Assembly: GCA_033980235.1 (NCBI GenBank)
Contig: CM067070.1
Location: 22,528,199 to 22,592,198 of the forward strand
Direction: 5' to 3'
Length of the DNA stretch: 64,000 nt
Source of the DNA: Diadema setosum
Lineage: Eukaryota > Echinodermata > Echinoidea > Diadematoida > Diadematidae
The position numbers were made by a program, and so were the translations under genes. The notes under the pieces are model-generated. The model was not told the origin of the DNA. It did not search any database and saw nothing but the letters and a program-made list of their open reading frames with translations. Within the stretch, counting starts at the first letter, position 1; each line of letters starts with the position of its first letter. Below are positions 32,561 through 46,600 of the stretch, piece after piece.

Positions 32561-35500
32561 GCTTTATCTCCTAATCATCTCACCAAAGTCACTCCAATCA
32601 ATCACGTCTCGTACCATCAGTCTTCCTATCAGAAAATAAAAGTAACATGTCGGAATATACCCTCGTCAATTTGACATCGAAATATGTTTTACCTGACAAA
32701 GCCAGTTGGTCCCATTGACGTCGCAGTGTAAGCTGGAAGTGCTAAATGTGCGATAATAACATGCATGTCGTCATCGGGCCTAATGAATATTCATCAATGA
32801 ATTCGGGCCCTATCCGTGAAGTGCTAATTAATTTGCACTTTATTCGAGTTATAACCCAAATCGATCGTTCATGAAAACTTTGGATTCCTTTACTTATACT
32901 CGGATATTTAACGTGATTGAATCCTGTTGGTTTGGATACTTTGAAGAAAAGTCTTGAATGTTTCAGACAAAGGTAAAAATAACTTTCAGTTACGAGTGAA
33001 CACAGGATGGTTTCTACAATACTTGCTCCTGCTATATTACTGCTCCCGTCTTGTTTTCTCAAAGGATTCATAGAGTTAATAGGATTGTGATGGGGTTTTA
33101 AGTTAAGTTTCATGTGAGGATTAAGATTAGGGTTATGTTTGTGGGTAGAAATTATGTTTGGCTTAGAGAGCAGATATTTTATGGGGGTAATTGTTGCAGG
33201 AGCAAATGTCTGAACCGGTAAAAATGAACTGTATGAATGTCATGACTTTGTAAGAAAAAATAAAAGAATAAAAAAAAAAATATTTCCAGCATCAACATCC
33301 AGAACGTTAAGTGAATATTACCTTCTGTTAGGTCTTTTAGTATTATTATTATTTTGAAACAATTCTGTAGCGCTAGCTGTGAGCATCCACCTAATGTACA
33401 TGTTTATTGTATACTTATTTGATTTACTTTTTTTAAGTTGTGGTATTTAGATTTCTCTAGTTTGCTCACTTTATCAATAGGCCTATTTTGATGCCATCGA
33501 AAGTCCCTAAATTCGTATGATAGGTAGTCATGCCTTACTTTGCTTAGCCATAAAATTTTCTGTATTGTAGTACAGGCCTACACTTTTTTCTTTCTTAGTT
33601 TTCTTAACTATTCTTGATTATCAATGATGATTCTTGACTAAACTGAATTATATTTTTTGCCTATAAAGACTGATTTTTATATCATTTCGTTTCTGTCTCT
33701 AATTGTTTATGTTTTAAGAGATTATCACTCAATAATCTTGGTGCAATAATCATACAATAAGCCAGTTCATAAATTACATGCGTGTGCAAATAAAGGTCAC
33801 ATGTGCAGACCTTGAAATTGACTCTTGACTAAATAACCTATTTAATGTCTGAAGTATTTAAAAACTGGATAGGGCTAAATGAAAAGTATGTTAAAGGCAA
33901 TGTATGAATCAGGTTCATGTCGGAATGTTTCTTGTGAATGTTAAGCGGCCTATTCCTGCCAAACTGACAAACGATATTCACTGGCCAATAATTTCTGCTT
34001 GGTTGCTTTTAACTTCTCTTCTTAAAGATTATTCCATGTTTTCTAACAGTCGGTGGTTACAGAGGTCATTTCGAGCTTGTGCTAACTATAGACTGGCTTA
34101 TAGCATCTGAAATATATTGGTTATCTTTCTCATCTCGCTTAGATCTTCAACCCCTTCCCTACTTGCCCCTAGAAGATATACAGTATCCGTAAACGAGGAG
34201 CCTGCTAGCGGATGTCATCAGGCTTGCTGCATTCCACGTGTGGTACTAAACAGCTCCGCATTTCCCACATGAATATTTCATTCCGTTTCCCGCGGATACG
34301 AAAGGTCAAAATTTTTATCAACGCCATGTGCTCTTCAGGCAAAGTTGGATGGGTCTAATTTTTGCATAAACTAGCTACGTAATGTGCATTAAATATTACA
34401 ATACGCAACATCGTGATCAGTAGGCTAGCCTTCAGGGCCTAATGAATATGCATTACGGACGAAAGGTCGTACAGCCAGACACACACACACACACACACAC
34501 GCACACATTTATATGCAGGCGCATGCAAAGATACACACCACCGTGGCGAGCCATGCTGATGACGACATTGACTGATATGCGCGCCATTCTGCATGCCCAT
34601 TCAATCATGTTCGACCGCGCTCCCCATGCATGGAGTTCCATGCATCGACATGCAGTCTCGTATTCATTTGCGTGGGCCTTGCCTTTTGGCGAAAACCTGG
34701 TGATTTCATACAGGCGGCAGAGTGGATTACTAACAACCCTCTAGTTTCTAATCTAGGGTTCAGCACTTGAAATTATAGAAAATCTACCAAGCAGACTTGC
34801 ATTTCACGATAGATCTGTCGAAACGCGTCCACGCTGTCATTTATGTTCATTAAGGGTATAAGGATCTCCCCCTTTAATATTTGTCAGCCTGAAGAAACAT
34901 AAACAACGCTCAAAACGTGATAACATGTCTGCGGGAGAAGTCCCACGTGTGTCGTATCATCTCGAACTTGTTTGGGTGTTGTTTTCACCGCAGTAGGTCT
35001 TGCTATTTGATCCTGCCAGCCACTTACTAGTAGTATTTTTCGCAAGCGCGCCGCATCACGCTTGGATCTGTCATCCGGAACCCGACAGAGATTACAACTA
35101 TATAATGCCCTACTAGCAGGCTCTCTCTGGGTTTTATTATGAAATAGATAATGTGTTTTTGTTGTGTGTGTTTTTTTTTAGAGTCACAAGATGGTTATAA
35201 TATGCCGCTATAATCTCAAAGTTAGTCAGTTTAATTCAAAAATATTGTGGGAATGAGCATCATAAATAATTCGCGCCGAAATCTGCGCCACTGTATTGTT
35301 GTCATTTTCCATGAATAACGAGATTTGATCATTTTAATATTTACTATTACCGATTTTTTAAACAAACTCATATTTCTCTCTTCCCTTTTGCCTCCCTCTT
35401 TCTGTAGATCATCATACACAAACTCGTATATGTATCATACAGAGTAGGGCCTAGTTATCATGTATAGAAGATGGATCATATAGAGAGATAACAGTCTGTC

Positions 35501-35928
35501 ATGATCTGAATTGTATTTCATTTGAGTTTTGTGATTTGAACAAGACATTTTCTTTTTAGTGATTACATTAATCATGACTAAGATGCTCGATCCCTCTCAC
35601 CTTAATACCAATCTGACCTGTTTTCAAACAATTGCCATAGTTGGCTTATGTGAACAATCAGCAGAGAAGTTAAGATCTCTCTTGAAAGGCAAAATATATC
35701 TCTCTTTTTTTTTGGGGGGGTGGGGCAAAAATTTATAAAATATCTATCTCTATCGATCTATCCATCCATCTATATAATATATATGCATTGTTATAGTATA
35801 TATTATTAAACATTCTCCATTCTTCCCTGCTCCTCTTTCCTCATTCTTCGTTGTCCAGTAGCTGTGTGTGTGCATTTTCTCCATTCCTCTTATTTCTGTG
35901 TTTTGTGTTGTTATTGCATGTTGTTGTT
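32561..35928. other. Intergenic, no gene recognised
   Basis: Contains a (CA)14 microsatellite at 34,479-34,506 and two occurrences of 'gggcctaatgaatat' (about 32,779 and 34,436) in CpG-containing blocks. No splice-bounded coding frame was recognised. Confidence 0.45.
34479..34506. repeat. (CA)n microsatellite
   Basis: About 14 CA units. Confidence 0.92.
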
Positions 35929-36117
35929 CACTCTAAAAACACAAATGTTGAATCAACATTTAAAAGGGCCGAGGAGTGACAGCATTTTTGAAGTGTTGCA
36001 TCTAACTTTTAAGATAACATTTTTAATGTTGAATCTAGCAGGAAAACCAACACTTTGAAAATGTTGTCACTCCTTGGCCCTTTTAAATGCTAATTCAACA
36101 TTTGTGTTTTTAGAGTG
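35929..36117. repeat. Palindromic MITE with about 50-bp arms
   Basis: CACTCTAAAAACACAAATGT then TGAATCAACATTTAAAAGGG on the left, and the near-perfect inverse on the right. The ends are CACTCTA/TAGAGTG. It is 189 bp with a 90-bp loop. Confidence 0.78.
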
Positions 36118-39100
36118 TTGGCATTATGTTTTGTGTGGCCGCGTGTATATCTTCCTTTTTGGTAAATTTTCCTGGCATACCTGGCCTTATAGTGTCTGTG
36201 ACATAGATGCGATATGTTATATAGTTTATATGTTTGCATTCTAAAATCATAGTATTGTTTATAGTATAAGCATCATTGTATATCAATGAGTAAATGTACA
36301 ATAGTATATAGAAGAATTTAATATGAATATATTTTATTGGTATAACAAATTGGGCTGCCATTGTTTTGTTCCATTGTTCCACTTCTTACAAGCTTGGCTT
36401 TTTAGTGAAACACTGTTCTCCATCGATATGATTATTTACTATTTTGCTGAAATGACAAAGTGCATTGTTTCTTTTTTTTTTTATGACATCATTCGTGCAT
36501 ATACTTTATATTGTATTTGAAAAAATGCCCTTATCAGACGAAAGACAAATCGACAACTTGTACCACTTTGAATCATGTTCTCTTTTTCTTTTCTTTTTTT
36601 CTTTATGATGGAAATAAACTATTGAATATATAATATATAGATTGAAACATATGAACATATGTAATATATACAGTATATGTGTTATATCTATTCATATGTT
36701 TATGAAATGTATCACTGTACATGTAGTTTAACTGGTTATCTAAAACACCGCTTATAATGTAAATATTTGTACAGAAAAAGCAACACACACACACACACGC
36801 ACACACATACACCCCTCACCTTCACAATAATTTAACTCTCTCCCTCTCTCTTTCTCCTGTGCTCACACGACAATGCATTCTGCCTACTCTCATCTGAATC
36901 ACTTTTTATATTTCATTTGATGTTACTTCTTCATCCTTTCCATGTGAAATTGTAATTAAATTCGCTCAAGGCACATCTTTCATACGTAGGCACTGTTCTC
37001 CCCTATAATAAGTGTAAAATATCCCTTCCATCAATTCATGATAGAATTTGAATTCCCACAGTCCATAGCCAGAGTCCTGGTACATGTATTCCCACTCCTC
37101 CTAAATAATCTCAATCAAACTTCTGTAAGTATGATATGTATGTCTTTGAAGAAGGGAAAATGTACTCCTGTCATAACGAAGTCCTCAGATCAGCAGTTTT
37201 CTTTTGTTCTATCAAAATTTTGTTATAACCGAACAGTATACTGGAAGTATATAATGATGTATAGATGATAATTTAGGAACCTAATGTTGATTTCATTGTT
37301 ATGAGAATTTGGTCAGGGAAGGAATATACAAAAATTTTCTATCTGACAGGTTCAGAATGCCATCCAGGGACTTGTATATCTTCATAACAGCAAGCATTTC
37401 AATGCTGAGGTTATCCTGCATACATGGTAAAGTGGAACCTTATTACAAAGGGGTCGGACACAAACAAAACCATCTAAATACATGTATAACAAGACAACTT
37501 TGCAGGTTTGAACTCTTCATATTTCTCTATTTTTGTACCCTAATATAGTGAGAAACTTGATATAACAAGATGATTCTCATGTTTGTTTGTGTTTTAGGTC
37601 CTCCTCCCCTATTCACCATTAATGTCATCCTGATACTAAAATATCATCATGTGATCTGTATCATTTTGAGCTTGCCAAAGCAAAATATTCTGTTCAACTT
37701 TAATTTCTAATGGCAGCCATTTTTATTTAGCATCACTATTTAAATTAGACCACAGCATAAGTGCCATGCAAACACACACTTGCATTCTCCATTTTGTACA
37801 AACGTACAGCATGTTCCTCATTCCTGCCCAAAATCACATTTCTTTGAGTGCATTGTATTCACAAATTATCAGTCTCTCAGTTTCTGGCACTGTAGGAATA
37901 CAAACATTTATTCCAGTAATAAAGTTTTTACAGTCATTGTTTTATCATTTGGTGTCATCTGCCTTTTTTTTAAAAAAATACATTGTACTAAAGTTTCTCC
38001 TGTGGGAGGAAAATTAACATTTTCCAGAATATTCTGCCCAAAAGAGAACACATCAAAATAATCCACTAATCACATGAAAACATTAATTCAATTACTGCAT
38101 TTGATAACCTCATACAGGTATAACCTTGACCAATGACAAACTATTCTCTATTCCACACTTTCCTGTAATCAAAACGCAGTACAGTAAATTATACACACAG
38201 CATGTCCACTGTAAGGTATGAGAGTTGATCATGGAAAGACTTCTAGACCTGGCAGCATGGGATACCACCGAGTGGGACGGCCGACTCAGCTCAGATATAT
38301 TCAAGAATCCCCGTAACAAACTGTCTATAGCTTTACCACTGATCTCTAGCAAGTATACACACTGCAGAAGACTCTTGACAAGAGTCAATCATTACCAATG
38401 AGTGCACGCTCGGATGCAAGTACTCGCTGACAGGTGTTATTTGTGGTTTTCAAGTGTACCCCCGGTGGGCAGCGATTGAATCAGGCCATCCATGAATCCC
38501 CACACTACCAGGTATTAATATGCGATCAGACCAAGTCTTTAATCATAAATTTGTCAAACACATTTACAAAATTGAATGCAAGTCACATTGACATATATAC
38601 ATTACTTTACAAATACACACACATGACAGTGCACTCCCGTCATAACATACGAACACGGTTATAATGAAATTCTAGTTATAATGAAATAAAAATCCAGGCC
38701 GCAACATTATCTTCTCTACGTTTTTCATTTGTTTATTTGTTCTGCTATAACAAAAATCTCGATATAATGAAAAACAAAAACAAAACTGCCAGTCTTGAGG
38801 ACTTTGTTATAAGGGGAGTCCACTGTACACAATATGAACGGTAAATAGGCCAACCATATTCCCTTCATTTTCATTGTTCATACATATGCCCAAATTCCGT
38901 TTGTGACAACTACAGCTTGTACATAATTATGACTGCTGTACGTCTGTAGAGTGTCATCACAGTTGTCACCCTTGTTCCTTAACAAAAATGGTCCACATAA
39001 ACGGTCCACCTTAACATTCTAGTGGGCAATCAAAGGGCTGCAGTAATATATGCATCTCATAGATATTTCCCCTTCTACATGTAGACTGAATCTAAAAACG

Positions 39101-41119
39101 AGGACATTTTTCCGTTTCTTCAGTAAAGACATGTGTACAATCAGCACTTTCTAGAGGGCATTTGTAAAAGGTGGATTCTGGGAAAAATTCACCAGGGACT
39201 TGTTGGGTTAAAGCAGACAATGAAATCAAACATAAATCAGAAAATCAAAAGATATAAAGTCTGTGAATTTTCTGACTAATGTTTGATTGCATTCTTTTTT
39301 TTTTATGCCACAGGGCCCAGACATAATGAATACCTAGGCACAAATAAATCCTACACTCTAGAGCATGTAAGCTTTATCATGGACCTACAAAGTCTCATAT
39401 AATTACTAGATGCAAGACTCATGCCTTAGGGTTTTGTTTTCTTTTTTCTAGCTCACATGACTGAAAAGCTTTTACTCACATCTTATAAAAAATAGACCCT
39501 CAAAAATAAGAAACTAAAAATAAGGAAAAACAAGAAACATTGTATGGTTTTCCAACAAACAAACAACAAAAAAGTCACATTACAAAATATGTCAACTTGG
39601 GAGGGGTAAAAACTGAAAGAAAATATAGGAATGTGAGTTGGATTATACAGTGGTCTTACAGGATTATTTGACTAATTCAACTTGGGCAATTATTTGACTA
39701 ATGCGACTTCAACTTTCATACAGTTGTTTGTGCTGTATTTATTGAGATACTAACAACTGTAAGGGGTATGGAAACTTCCTCTTTTCAATATGGGGGGTTG
39801 TATGTTTATCAATTCACCTGAACAAACCTGGTGCTACATATACCTAAGAAAGCAAAACTGTACAGTAGCTACTACATAAGAGCTTGTACCAAGCAATGAT
39901 AACAGCTGAATGTGTACAGGCTACTCCTGTTACACATTGTAACACAGAAATATACTTTGAAATACCAAAATTTGGGACTTGAATATTTGTACTTTGTTGT
40001 GAATAGATTTCTTCATAGCGTTGTCTGTTTTGAGAGCCCTATATTTAGTGATCATTCATATCTTATATTCTATGTAATGACTGGGTTTCTAAAATGATTT
40101 GTTGGGTTTTTTTTGATAGGGGGAGGGGGTAGTTGGTGTCAGTTAATCCATGTCATATTACAATACATTAAAAGCTACAGATGTGAATTACCATCAAGAC
40201 AGAAGAAAGCAGAAAAATATTGACATAATAATTGACATAATACCTGGAAAGTTTTTTGTTGCATTTGAGTCTGTTGGGTGGCTTGTAACTGCAAAAGGTT
40301 CAGTGAAAGCATAATTTATTCAAGAATAAGAAAGTTGTGGCACTTTCACTTCTTCTATAGTTATGCTCAAGTACCAGTAAACACACATATTCACACAGGT
40401 GTATTTATAATTAAAGCATATTACAACATTCGATTGCTGGTAAATCTTCTTTTGCTTTTTAAAGTGACAAATATTGAGTGGCAAATATTTTTGGTCAGAT
40501 TGTCATCTACATTACCGCTTGACGCAGTCATACTCTTTTAACAGGAGGTCCAAGACACAAATTCCTCATTATTACCTTCTTCATACATGTATACAAAATT
40601 TAGTTCAGATATTTGTGTGACCTAATACTGTAAACATCAATATTTTTTGTATAATTAATTTTTGCGCCGAGCGGCTCAAAAACATTGTCACGGGTTGTTG
40701 AATTCAGGCTGTGCAAATGTCAACCCATTCAGACATACAGAGAAAATTGTGAGGATATTTTTGTGGGTTTAAGAATTTGTGCTAGCCAGAAGTAGCGCAA
40801 AATACGTGTAAGAAAATTAATGTACCGTAAAAATTTCTGGATTTACAGTTCTTAGCAGACCTATATATGAGGGGTCATCAGAAGCTGCCACAAGGATGGC
40901 CTCTCATATAATGACAGCATTTTACATCATCTCAACCAAGTAAAACTTTTGTACACAATGACTTTCATGGCAGGAATTTCATGCAAAATTTCACTTCATA
41001 CAATGTTAAACATTAGCACCCAGCAGAGTCTTAGAGTCTTTCCTAGCCCATCATTGCACTCATGTGGCATATTGCTACTCCCACTGCATGTCCTAAGCCT
41101 GGGGCAGAACCAACAATCA
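36118..41119. other. Intergenic, no gene recognised
   Basis: About 5 kb of AT-rich DNA with a pogo-like MITE at 38,627-38,825, a related remnant near 37.43-37.58 kb, and an 'actgtaaa...tttacagt' remnant near 40.63-40.85 kb. All frames are short. The right end is the 3' flank of gene B. Confidence 0.45.
38627..38825. repeat. Pogo-like MITE, about 199 bp
   Basis: CAGTGCACTCCCGTCATAAC on the left and the inverse of CAGTGGACTCCCCTTATAAC on the right. TA follows the right end; the left flank has decayed. Internal 'ggttataatgaa' and 'cgatataatgaa' motifs are typical of this MITE class. Confidence 0.6.
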
Positions 41120-43597
41120 TTATAGCTGCTGCACCTTACACTCTTCAACAAGCTGTAACATGAGGCTGGTTGCTTCATCGTGATATTCGCCCAAGGTCGC
41201 GTTGTTCTCTCCAGTTTCCCTGGCTTCCAAAATGTCGACTGGGGGCTGTAGAGACTCTGTGTGCTCCATCTCCTCCTGCTGGTCCTCCCCTCCCTGGCCA
41301 AAGCTGACCCTCGACTCGTGTTGGTCAATATTCATTAACTCCTGCTGGTCAGTGTCCTTCGACTTCTGTTGGTCAGTGTTTACTCTGCTCCAAGAGCATC
41401 CCTGGTACTTCCGTGTCACCGGCTCATAGACACCATGGGCCCTGCGGAGGTGGTTGCGCCTACCACCTCTCTGAGCGAACCCTTCACCGCACTGCTCGCA
41501 CTTGAAGGGCTTAGTATGGATTCGGAGATGGGCACGAAGTCGCCAGACATCACTGAAGGACACACCACAATGTTCACACACAAAAGGTTTGTCCTCAGAG
41601 TGGGTCAAAAGATGGACCTTAAGGGTGCTTGGGCAGGCGTATCGCTTCTTGCAGTGGGGGCACTCGTGGTTTTTCTCGTCCGTGTGTACCTGCTGCTCAT
41701 GGTACCACAACGCTGTGGTGTTCAGAATGATCTTATCGCAGAAGCGGCATTTGTCAGGGTTTTTGCCCTCGTGCAGTAGCATGTGCCGCCTCAAGTTCCT
41801 TTCCGTTCTGAACTTCTTTCCACATGTGCTGCACCTAACACTTGTGGTCTCCTTAAATGCAACCTCTTTGTGCTGCTGCAAGTGTATCTGCAGGCCACGG
41901 TCTGATCTGAACTTGGCGTAGCAACCACCCTTGGTGCAGAGAATTTTTCTATCCTTGTGGATTTCTTGGTGTATGATAAGGCTGTGCAATGAGAGAAAGA
42001 GCTCTCCACACTGGTCACATATGAATGAGTTGTCGACGTCTTCGGGCGAAGCTTCACTAGGATGTGAAAATAACACATGCTTCTTCAAGTTGCCGACTCG
42101 ACTGAAGGATCTTTGGCAATGCTTGCATGTAACCCGTGGCAGACTCGGCCCCTTGACTTGGCTACTATCAAGATGGGCAGTGCTTTTTCGCCCTCTACCC
42201 ATTACAAGGAAAGGGTTGAGGGAAGAGTACTGAATGCCCACAGGTGCTTCAGGAGGCTCTGCATGATCTTCCTCAAAAGAATGGGCTTCGATGTGCTTTT
42301 CCAGAGACTGCTTTGACATACAGGTGAAGCCACAGCAAATGCACTGAAAGATGCCGAGATGACCTAGCATGTGATAAGTGCTCTTGCCAGGAGAGAAGAA
42401 ACGCATTGGGCAAAAGAAGCATTGGACAAATCCCTCCTTATGAACCTTGGCGTAGTGATCACCAAGGGCAATCATGGTGGTGAAGGACTCAGGACAGCTC
42501 TTGCAGTGGAAGATTTTGTGGGTCTTGTAGTGGTTGCAGAGGTGGTGGCGCAAGTAGAATCTCTCACCACACTCAATGCAGTCAATGATGCAAGCATTTC
42601 CACTTAATCTTCCAGCCTTCTCCAATGAGAGGCGCAGGATTTCTTGATTTCTTGTCTCTGTGCCATTGCTCGTATTACTTGCCTCTCCATCTGCCTTTCC
42701 TTCTTCCACGGAAGAGTCGTCTACAGCTTTTGGTAGCTGATCAGATTCCAATTCACCAGGCAATTCTTGGCCCTCCCTTATTATCTGCTCTGCAAGTTCA
42801 GCTTTGTACTTCTTCAAGAGACCACTAATTTCAAGGTTCTTCCCCTCATTCCAGAGCCGGATCCCCTCTTTACAGATATCACACTTGATGCCATGAGTGC
42901 CACAGTGACTCTGAATGTGTCGCTCCAAACTTGACTCAAAAGTGAAGTAGATCGGACAGTGCGGGCACTTGAGAGGGCGTAAGGTTTGTGAACTCTGGCC
43001 TCCAGCTTCTGACCCTGTGGACAACTCTTGCATCTTCTTCTGAAACTCCACAACTTCCTCTTTGGTGTTAAATACCTTGTGGACTTCCTGCGTATGCGTC
43101 CTGCGCTGAGAAGCACGTTTGAAACTCTTTCCACAAAAGCGGCAAGGATAGCCTCCTCTGCAGCTTTTTTTGCGCTTCTTGGCGTGGCCTGAGTGGTTCT
43201 GTTCACGAGAGTGGTTCTGTTCACTGGGACGCTCATTATCCAGACAACGTTTAGGAACTCTTACAGTTATTGATGTCTTGTTTTTAAATGATTTGAAATT
43301 CCTGCTCTCGGCTTTTTCCCCCACAGAGCCGTTGTCGGAACTACTGTCATCCCCATTGCTTACGCAACCTGCACTGTCATCATCATCATCGTGGGTTGAT
43401 GTAGATGGCATGCTTTCTGAATGGATGCTTCGCGAGCTGTTTTCTACACCGGCTGATGTCCCTCTCTCGGAATCTCTGTTCACCCGCTTGTCTGTTTCTC
43501 CAACCAGTGGTTCATTTCGCATGTCACCATTTGTCTCTCTTTGCACGGGTGCAGGTTGCTTTGTCTTGGAAGGTTTGAAGATCCTCTTCATCATCAT
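41120..43597 (-). CDS. Poly-C2H2 zinc-finger protein B, terminal main exon
   Basis: A 2,478-nt exon encoding 825 aa. The acceptor ACTTTCTTCTTCCAG|ATGATG is phase 0, so the exon opens with Met-Met-Met and could be read as a start, but a compatible upstream exon exists. The order is: a Ser/Asp-rich acidic N-terminal region with an NLS-like KKRKKS; finger 1 (YPCRFCGKSF) and finger 2 (LKCPHC); a half finger (IKCDIC); a charged linker; then 12 fingers from IDCIECGERF to FKCEQCGEGF, one with a C-x4-C knuckle (CTKGGC); and a Gln/Asp-rich DQQ-repeat tail. Finger order and signature residues parallel gene A (IDCI.CGE.F; F.C..C...F..M..L; final FKC.QC.EGF). Probable nuclear DNA-binding factor, targets unknown. 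Confidence 0.92.
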   Translation of the reverse strand: MMMKRIFKPSKTKQPAPVQRETNGDMRNEPLVGETDKRVNRDSERGTSAGVENSSRSIHSESMPSTSTHDDDDDSAGCVSNGDDSSSDNGSVGEKAESRNFKSFKNKTSITVRVPKRCLDNERPSEQNHSREQNHSGHAKKRKKSCRGGYPCRFCGKSFKRASQRRTHTQEVHKVFNTKEEVVEFQKKMQELSTGSEAGGQSSQTLRPLKCPHCPIYFTFESSLERHIQSHCGTHGIKCDICKEGIRLWNEGKNLEISGLLKKYKAELAEQIIREGQELPGELESDQLPKAVDDSSVEEGKADGEASNTSNGTETRNQEILRLSLEKAGRLSGNACIIDCIECGERFYLRHHLCNHYKTHKIFHCKSCPESFTTMIALGDHYAKVHKEGFVQCFFCPMRFFSPGKSTYHMLGHLGIFQCICCGFTCMSKQSLEKHIEAHSFEEDHAEPPEAPVGIQYSSLNPFLVMGRGRKSTAHLDSSQVKGPSLPRVTCKHCQRSFSRVGNLKKHVLFSHPSEASPEDVDNSFICDQCGELFLSLHSLIIHQEIHKDRKILCTKGGCYAKFRSDRGLQIHLQQHKEVAFKETTSVRCSTCGKKFRTERNLRRHMLLHEGKNPDKCRFCDKIILNTTALWYHEQQVHTDEKNHECPHCKKRYACPSTLKVHLLTHSEDKPFVCEHCGVSFSDVWRLRAHLRIHTKPFKCEQCGEGFAQRGGRRNHLRRAHGVYEPVTRKYQGCSWSRVNTDQQKSKDTDQQELMNIDQHESRVSFGQGGEDQQEEMEHTESLQPPVDILEARETGENNATLGEYHDEATSLMLQLVEECKVQQL

Positions 43598-43650
43598 CTG
43601 GAAGAAGAAAGTAGAGTTCAATCAGTGAAATTAGCTGCAAATGCAGTTTC

Positions 43651-46600
43651 AAGGGATGGTATAGTATAGTTACTGGACAGGTGAGGATTCAGCTTTTGGG
43701 CAATTCCACGGTAGGTAGGACACAGATGCCGAAAATTCAAAATTATATTTGTTTCAAACACCATACATTTTCAGACAATACTTGAGTTGAAGTTTTAAGA
43801 ATCATTATGTTTTTCAATAAAAGCGGTCATTTTGATTTTCAAAATGGCTGCCAAAATATGCCTATAACTCAATGGTAAGAAAGAGTGTATTGTCACATAA
43901 TTTACCCTCTGTATATCCACTTTACTACTACTCTAAACAACAATTTTTTATATGTATACAGTTACCAGACAAGTCTTTTACCACATGATAGAAAGAAAAA
44001 ACTGGTTGCTTTAAAGAATTTTATAAAAACTTTTAATTAGTTTGACAATGATGGATGTAACGTCAGTTACCAAAAACAAGGAATTTTTAACTTTATTCAT
44101 CAAAGAAAGTGAGCTGTATGATGTTACTTAGGATTTCTAATGTATGCCCATATGCCTTCCTTTCAATACCAGAAACTAAGGATACTTGGCATACTGGAGA
44201 GTCAAATGAACACATCAAAATGTGTAACGTCAGTTACCGAAACGTCATATACCAGTATGTAACGTCAGTTACCATGACAGTAATTGTAGCTTAGGCAATT
44301 TTTTTGACTTTAGGCCATTTCAATACATCTGGGAAGTCAAAGGTTATCAACAAAGAGCAGCAATCCCTTTGATAGGGAATGATGTCATCACCATGGTACA
44401 CTGTATGTCCATGGATACATTTTTTTTTCTTGTTCATTTTATCTGAAATCTATTTAATTATCATATTTTTTTTTTTTTTTTTTGGTGGAGAGGGCTTGAG
44501 CTTTTGATTTCCGGTTCAGCACAAGTTTAAGGTTAAATCATCTGGAAGTTTAGGTTTACCACATGCAATATATAATGCACTCAAATTACTATACAGTACA
44601 TTCACAGTCCTACGGGATGATAAAGCTACCAAATTTGTAGGCCTAATCAATGATGTGGTTGCATGGTAACCACCTTTTTCTATTAAAAAGCTTGTGTACA
44701 GCTGTATACCAACAGTTTTATAATCTTTACTAATGACTACTTTTGCTAGCATTTTTCTTTTTTTCTGGAAGCTTAGTGAAGTTTCTACCTCAAGGCAAAT
44801 GCAGGAATATATTTCTTCGCTTGCACTTAAATGTTTGGTTTAGTTAATATGGCACATCTTGAAATGGTACATAAGCAGGCCTGACATAAGGCATGTACTG
44901 TCATTACTGTTTGAAACTAACACTGATGTTGCTCAACGCTTAACACTAATGTTGCTCAAGGTGAGAGGTGATTCTAGGGTAAAATAAAAAACTGTTCATA
45001 TTTGTTGATTACTTTATTTCATTAATGCAGGGACATTTTTGTAATACATGATGATTATGAACAGGAAGATTCGTTTATATTGATCTTAGAATTCTTTCAT
45101 TGCAAAGTCCTATTTCTTGGTATCTGGGATGTATTTGCAAGCCTTGATATACCAGTGAAAAGGAAAAGAAAAACAATTACATTCCTTCAAGCAAGGAATA
45201 AACAAATAATGCCCTTTTGACCAAAAAAGCATGCTTCTTCTTCACAGAAAAAATATTAAAAGTGTAACACTATTCATTTAAATCATTATTGATAATGGAG
45301 ATCATTTTGTTATTTGTGGCCCTAACAATGCCTTGAGGGAGAAGGAGTAAAATAAAGAAAAGAAGAAAGAATATATCACAGTAGATTTCATAATATGAAT
45401 ATTTTTATTTGTACGTGTTTTGTCCCCATGACCTGAAAGATTTTTTTTCACACACAAAAATATCTGTGTTTTGTGTAGTACTGCAGGGCATTATGGGTGG
45501 GGTACTCTAGATAGAAACTTTCCTGTTCATTAAAAACAAACAAACAAACAAACAAAAAACAAAAACAAAAACCTTAGTTATGTCAATATTCATACTTGGA
45601 ACTGCTGAATCTAAATGGCTCTGTGTAATCATAACTGTTGAATAAGCATTCAATCTTAAGACAAATGTCAAGAAATATCCTCTGGTGCATTTACATTATT
45701 TTTGCTCAACTGTGCTATGGAATGGGGGGGGGGGAGCTTGCCCTCCAAGGGCCCCACCCTATTTGTGTATTTAGATTTTGTTTTGATTTGTTGCTAAGTA
45801 AATGCCTGGGATTGTTACTGGTATACTGCAGCAGCATAATAACCTGTTAAATAAATTAGTTCTTTGTAAACCCCATAGCAAAAGTATGTGTAATGTCAGT
45901 TACGTAACGTCAGTTACTGACATGTTTCCCTTTAAGTTTTCATGAAACACAAAGAAAATGGACTAATGTCTCATTTCATTTGGGTATTTGTAATTGATGA
46001 ATCAAGGTATGATTCCATATCAAACAAATCACTCTGAAAGGTCAGAATTATAAAATATCACAAAACTATTCCTAATCATGATTTTCCATGTGTAAACCCT
46101 ATGGCAAATGTAAGCGTAACGTCAGTTACTGTCATGCCTTCACTGAAAATGGCATGGTGCAAAAGGAAATATCTAAAGTGCACATTATTTTGCACACCTG
46201 GTCCTAAGAACCTAGGTATATTGCCATATAAAACACATAAAGTTTAAAAGTCAGGGACATGAGATATTTCCATTTAAATCTACACCATAATTTCCCATGT
46301 CCTTTTTCCGTAACGTCAGTTACCGACACATTTTCACTTGCTATGTGATAAGAAATGCAGTTTGAGAGAAAAACTTTCCACCTATTTCTTCATTCTCATG
46401 AACTCATTCATCAATGCTAATTACAAGCACCAGGTGCTTTCATTCACAAAACTACAACAAAAACAATTTCATGAAAGTCCTTACGCGTAACGTCAGTTAC
46501 CGTGGAATTGCCCTTTTAACTTTTGCATGATATTTAGAAACCACTATATAATACTAAAGAGCATACAATTCTAAGAGGAATTCAAAGTGTATTTGATGAT

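Noticed and set aside
43597..43621. Extending the gene B main exon to 43,621 (Met-Asn-Ser start)
   Set aside because: Those codons are the polypyrimidine tract and AG of a strong splice acceptor (TTTCTTCTTCCAG); the exon most likely begins at 43,597.
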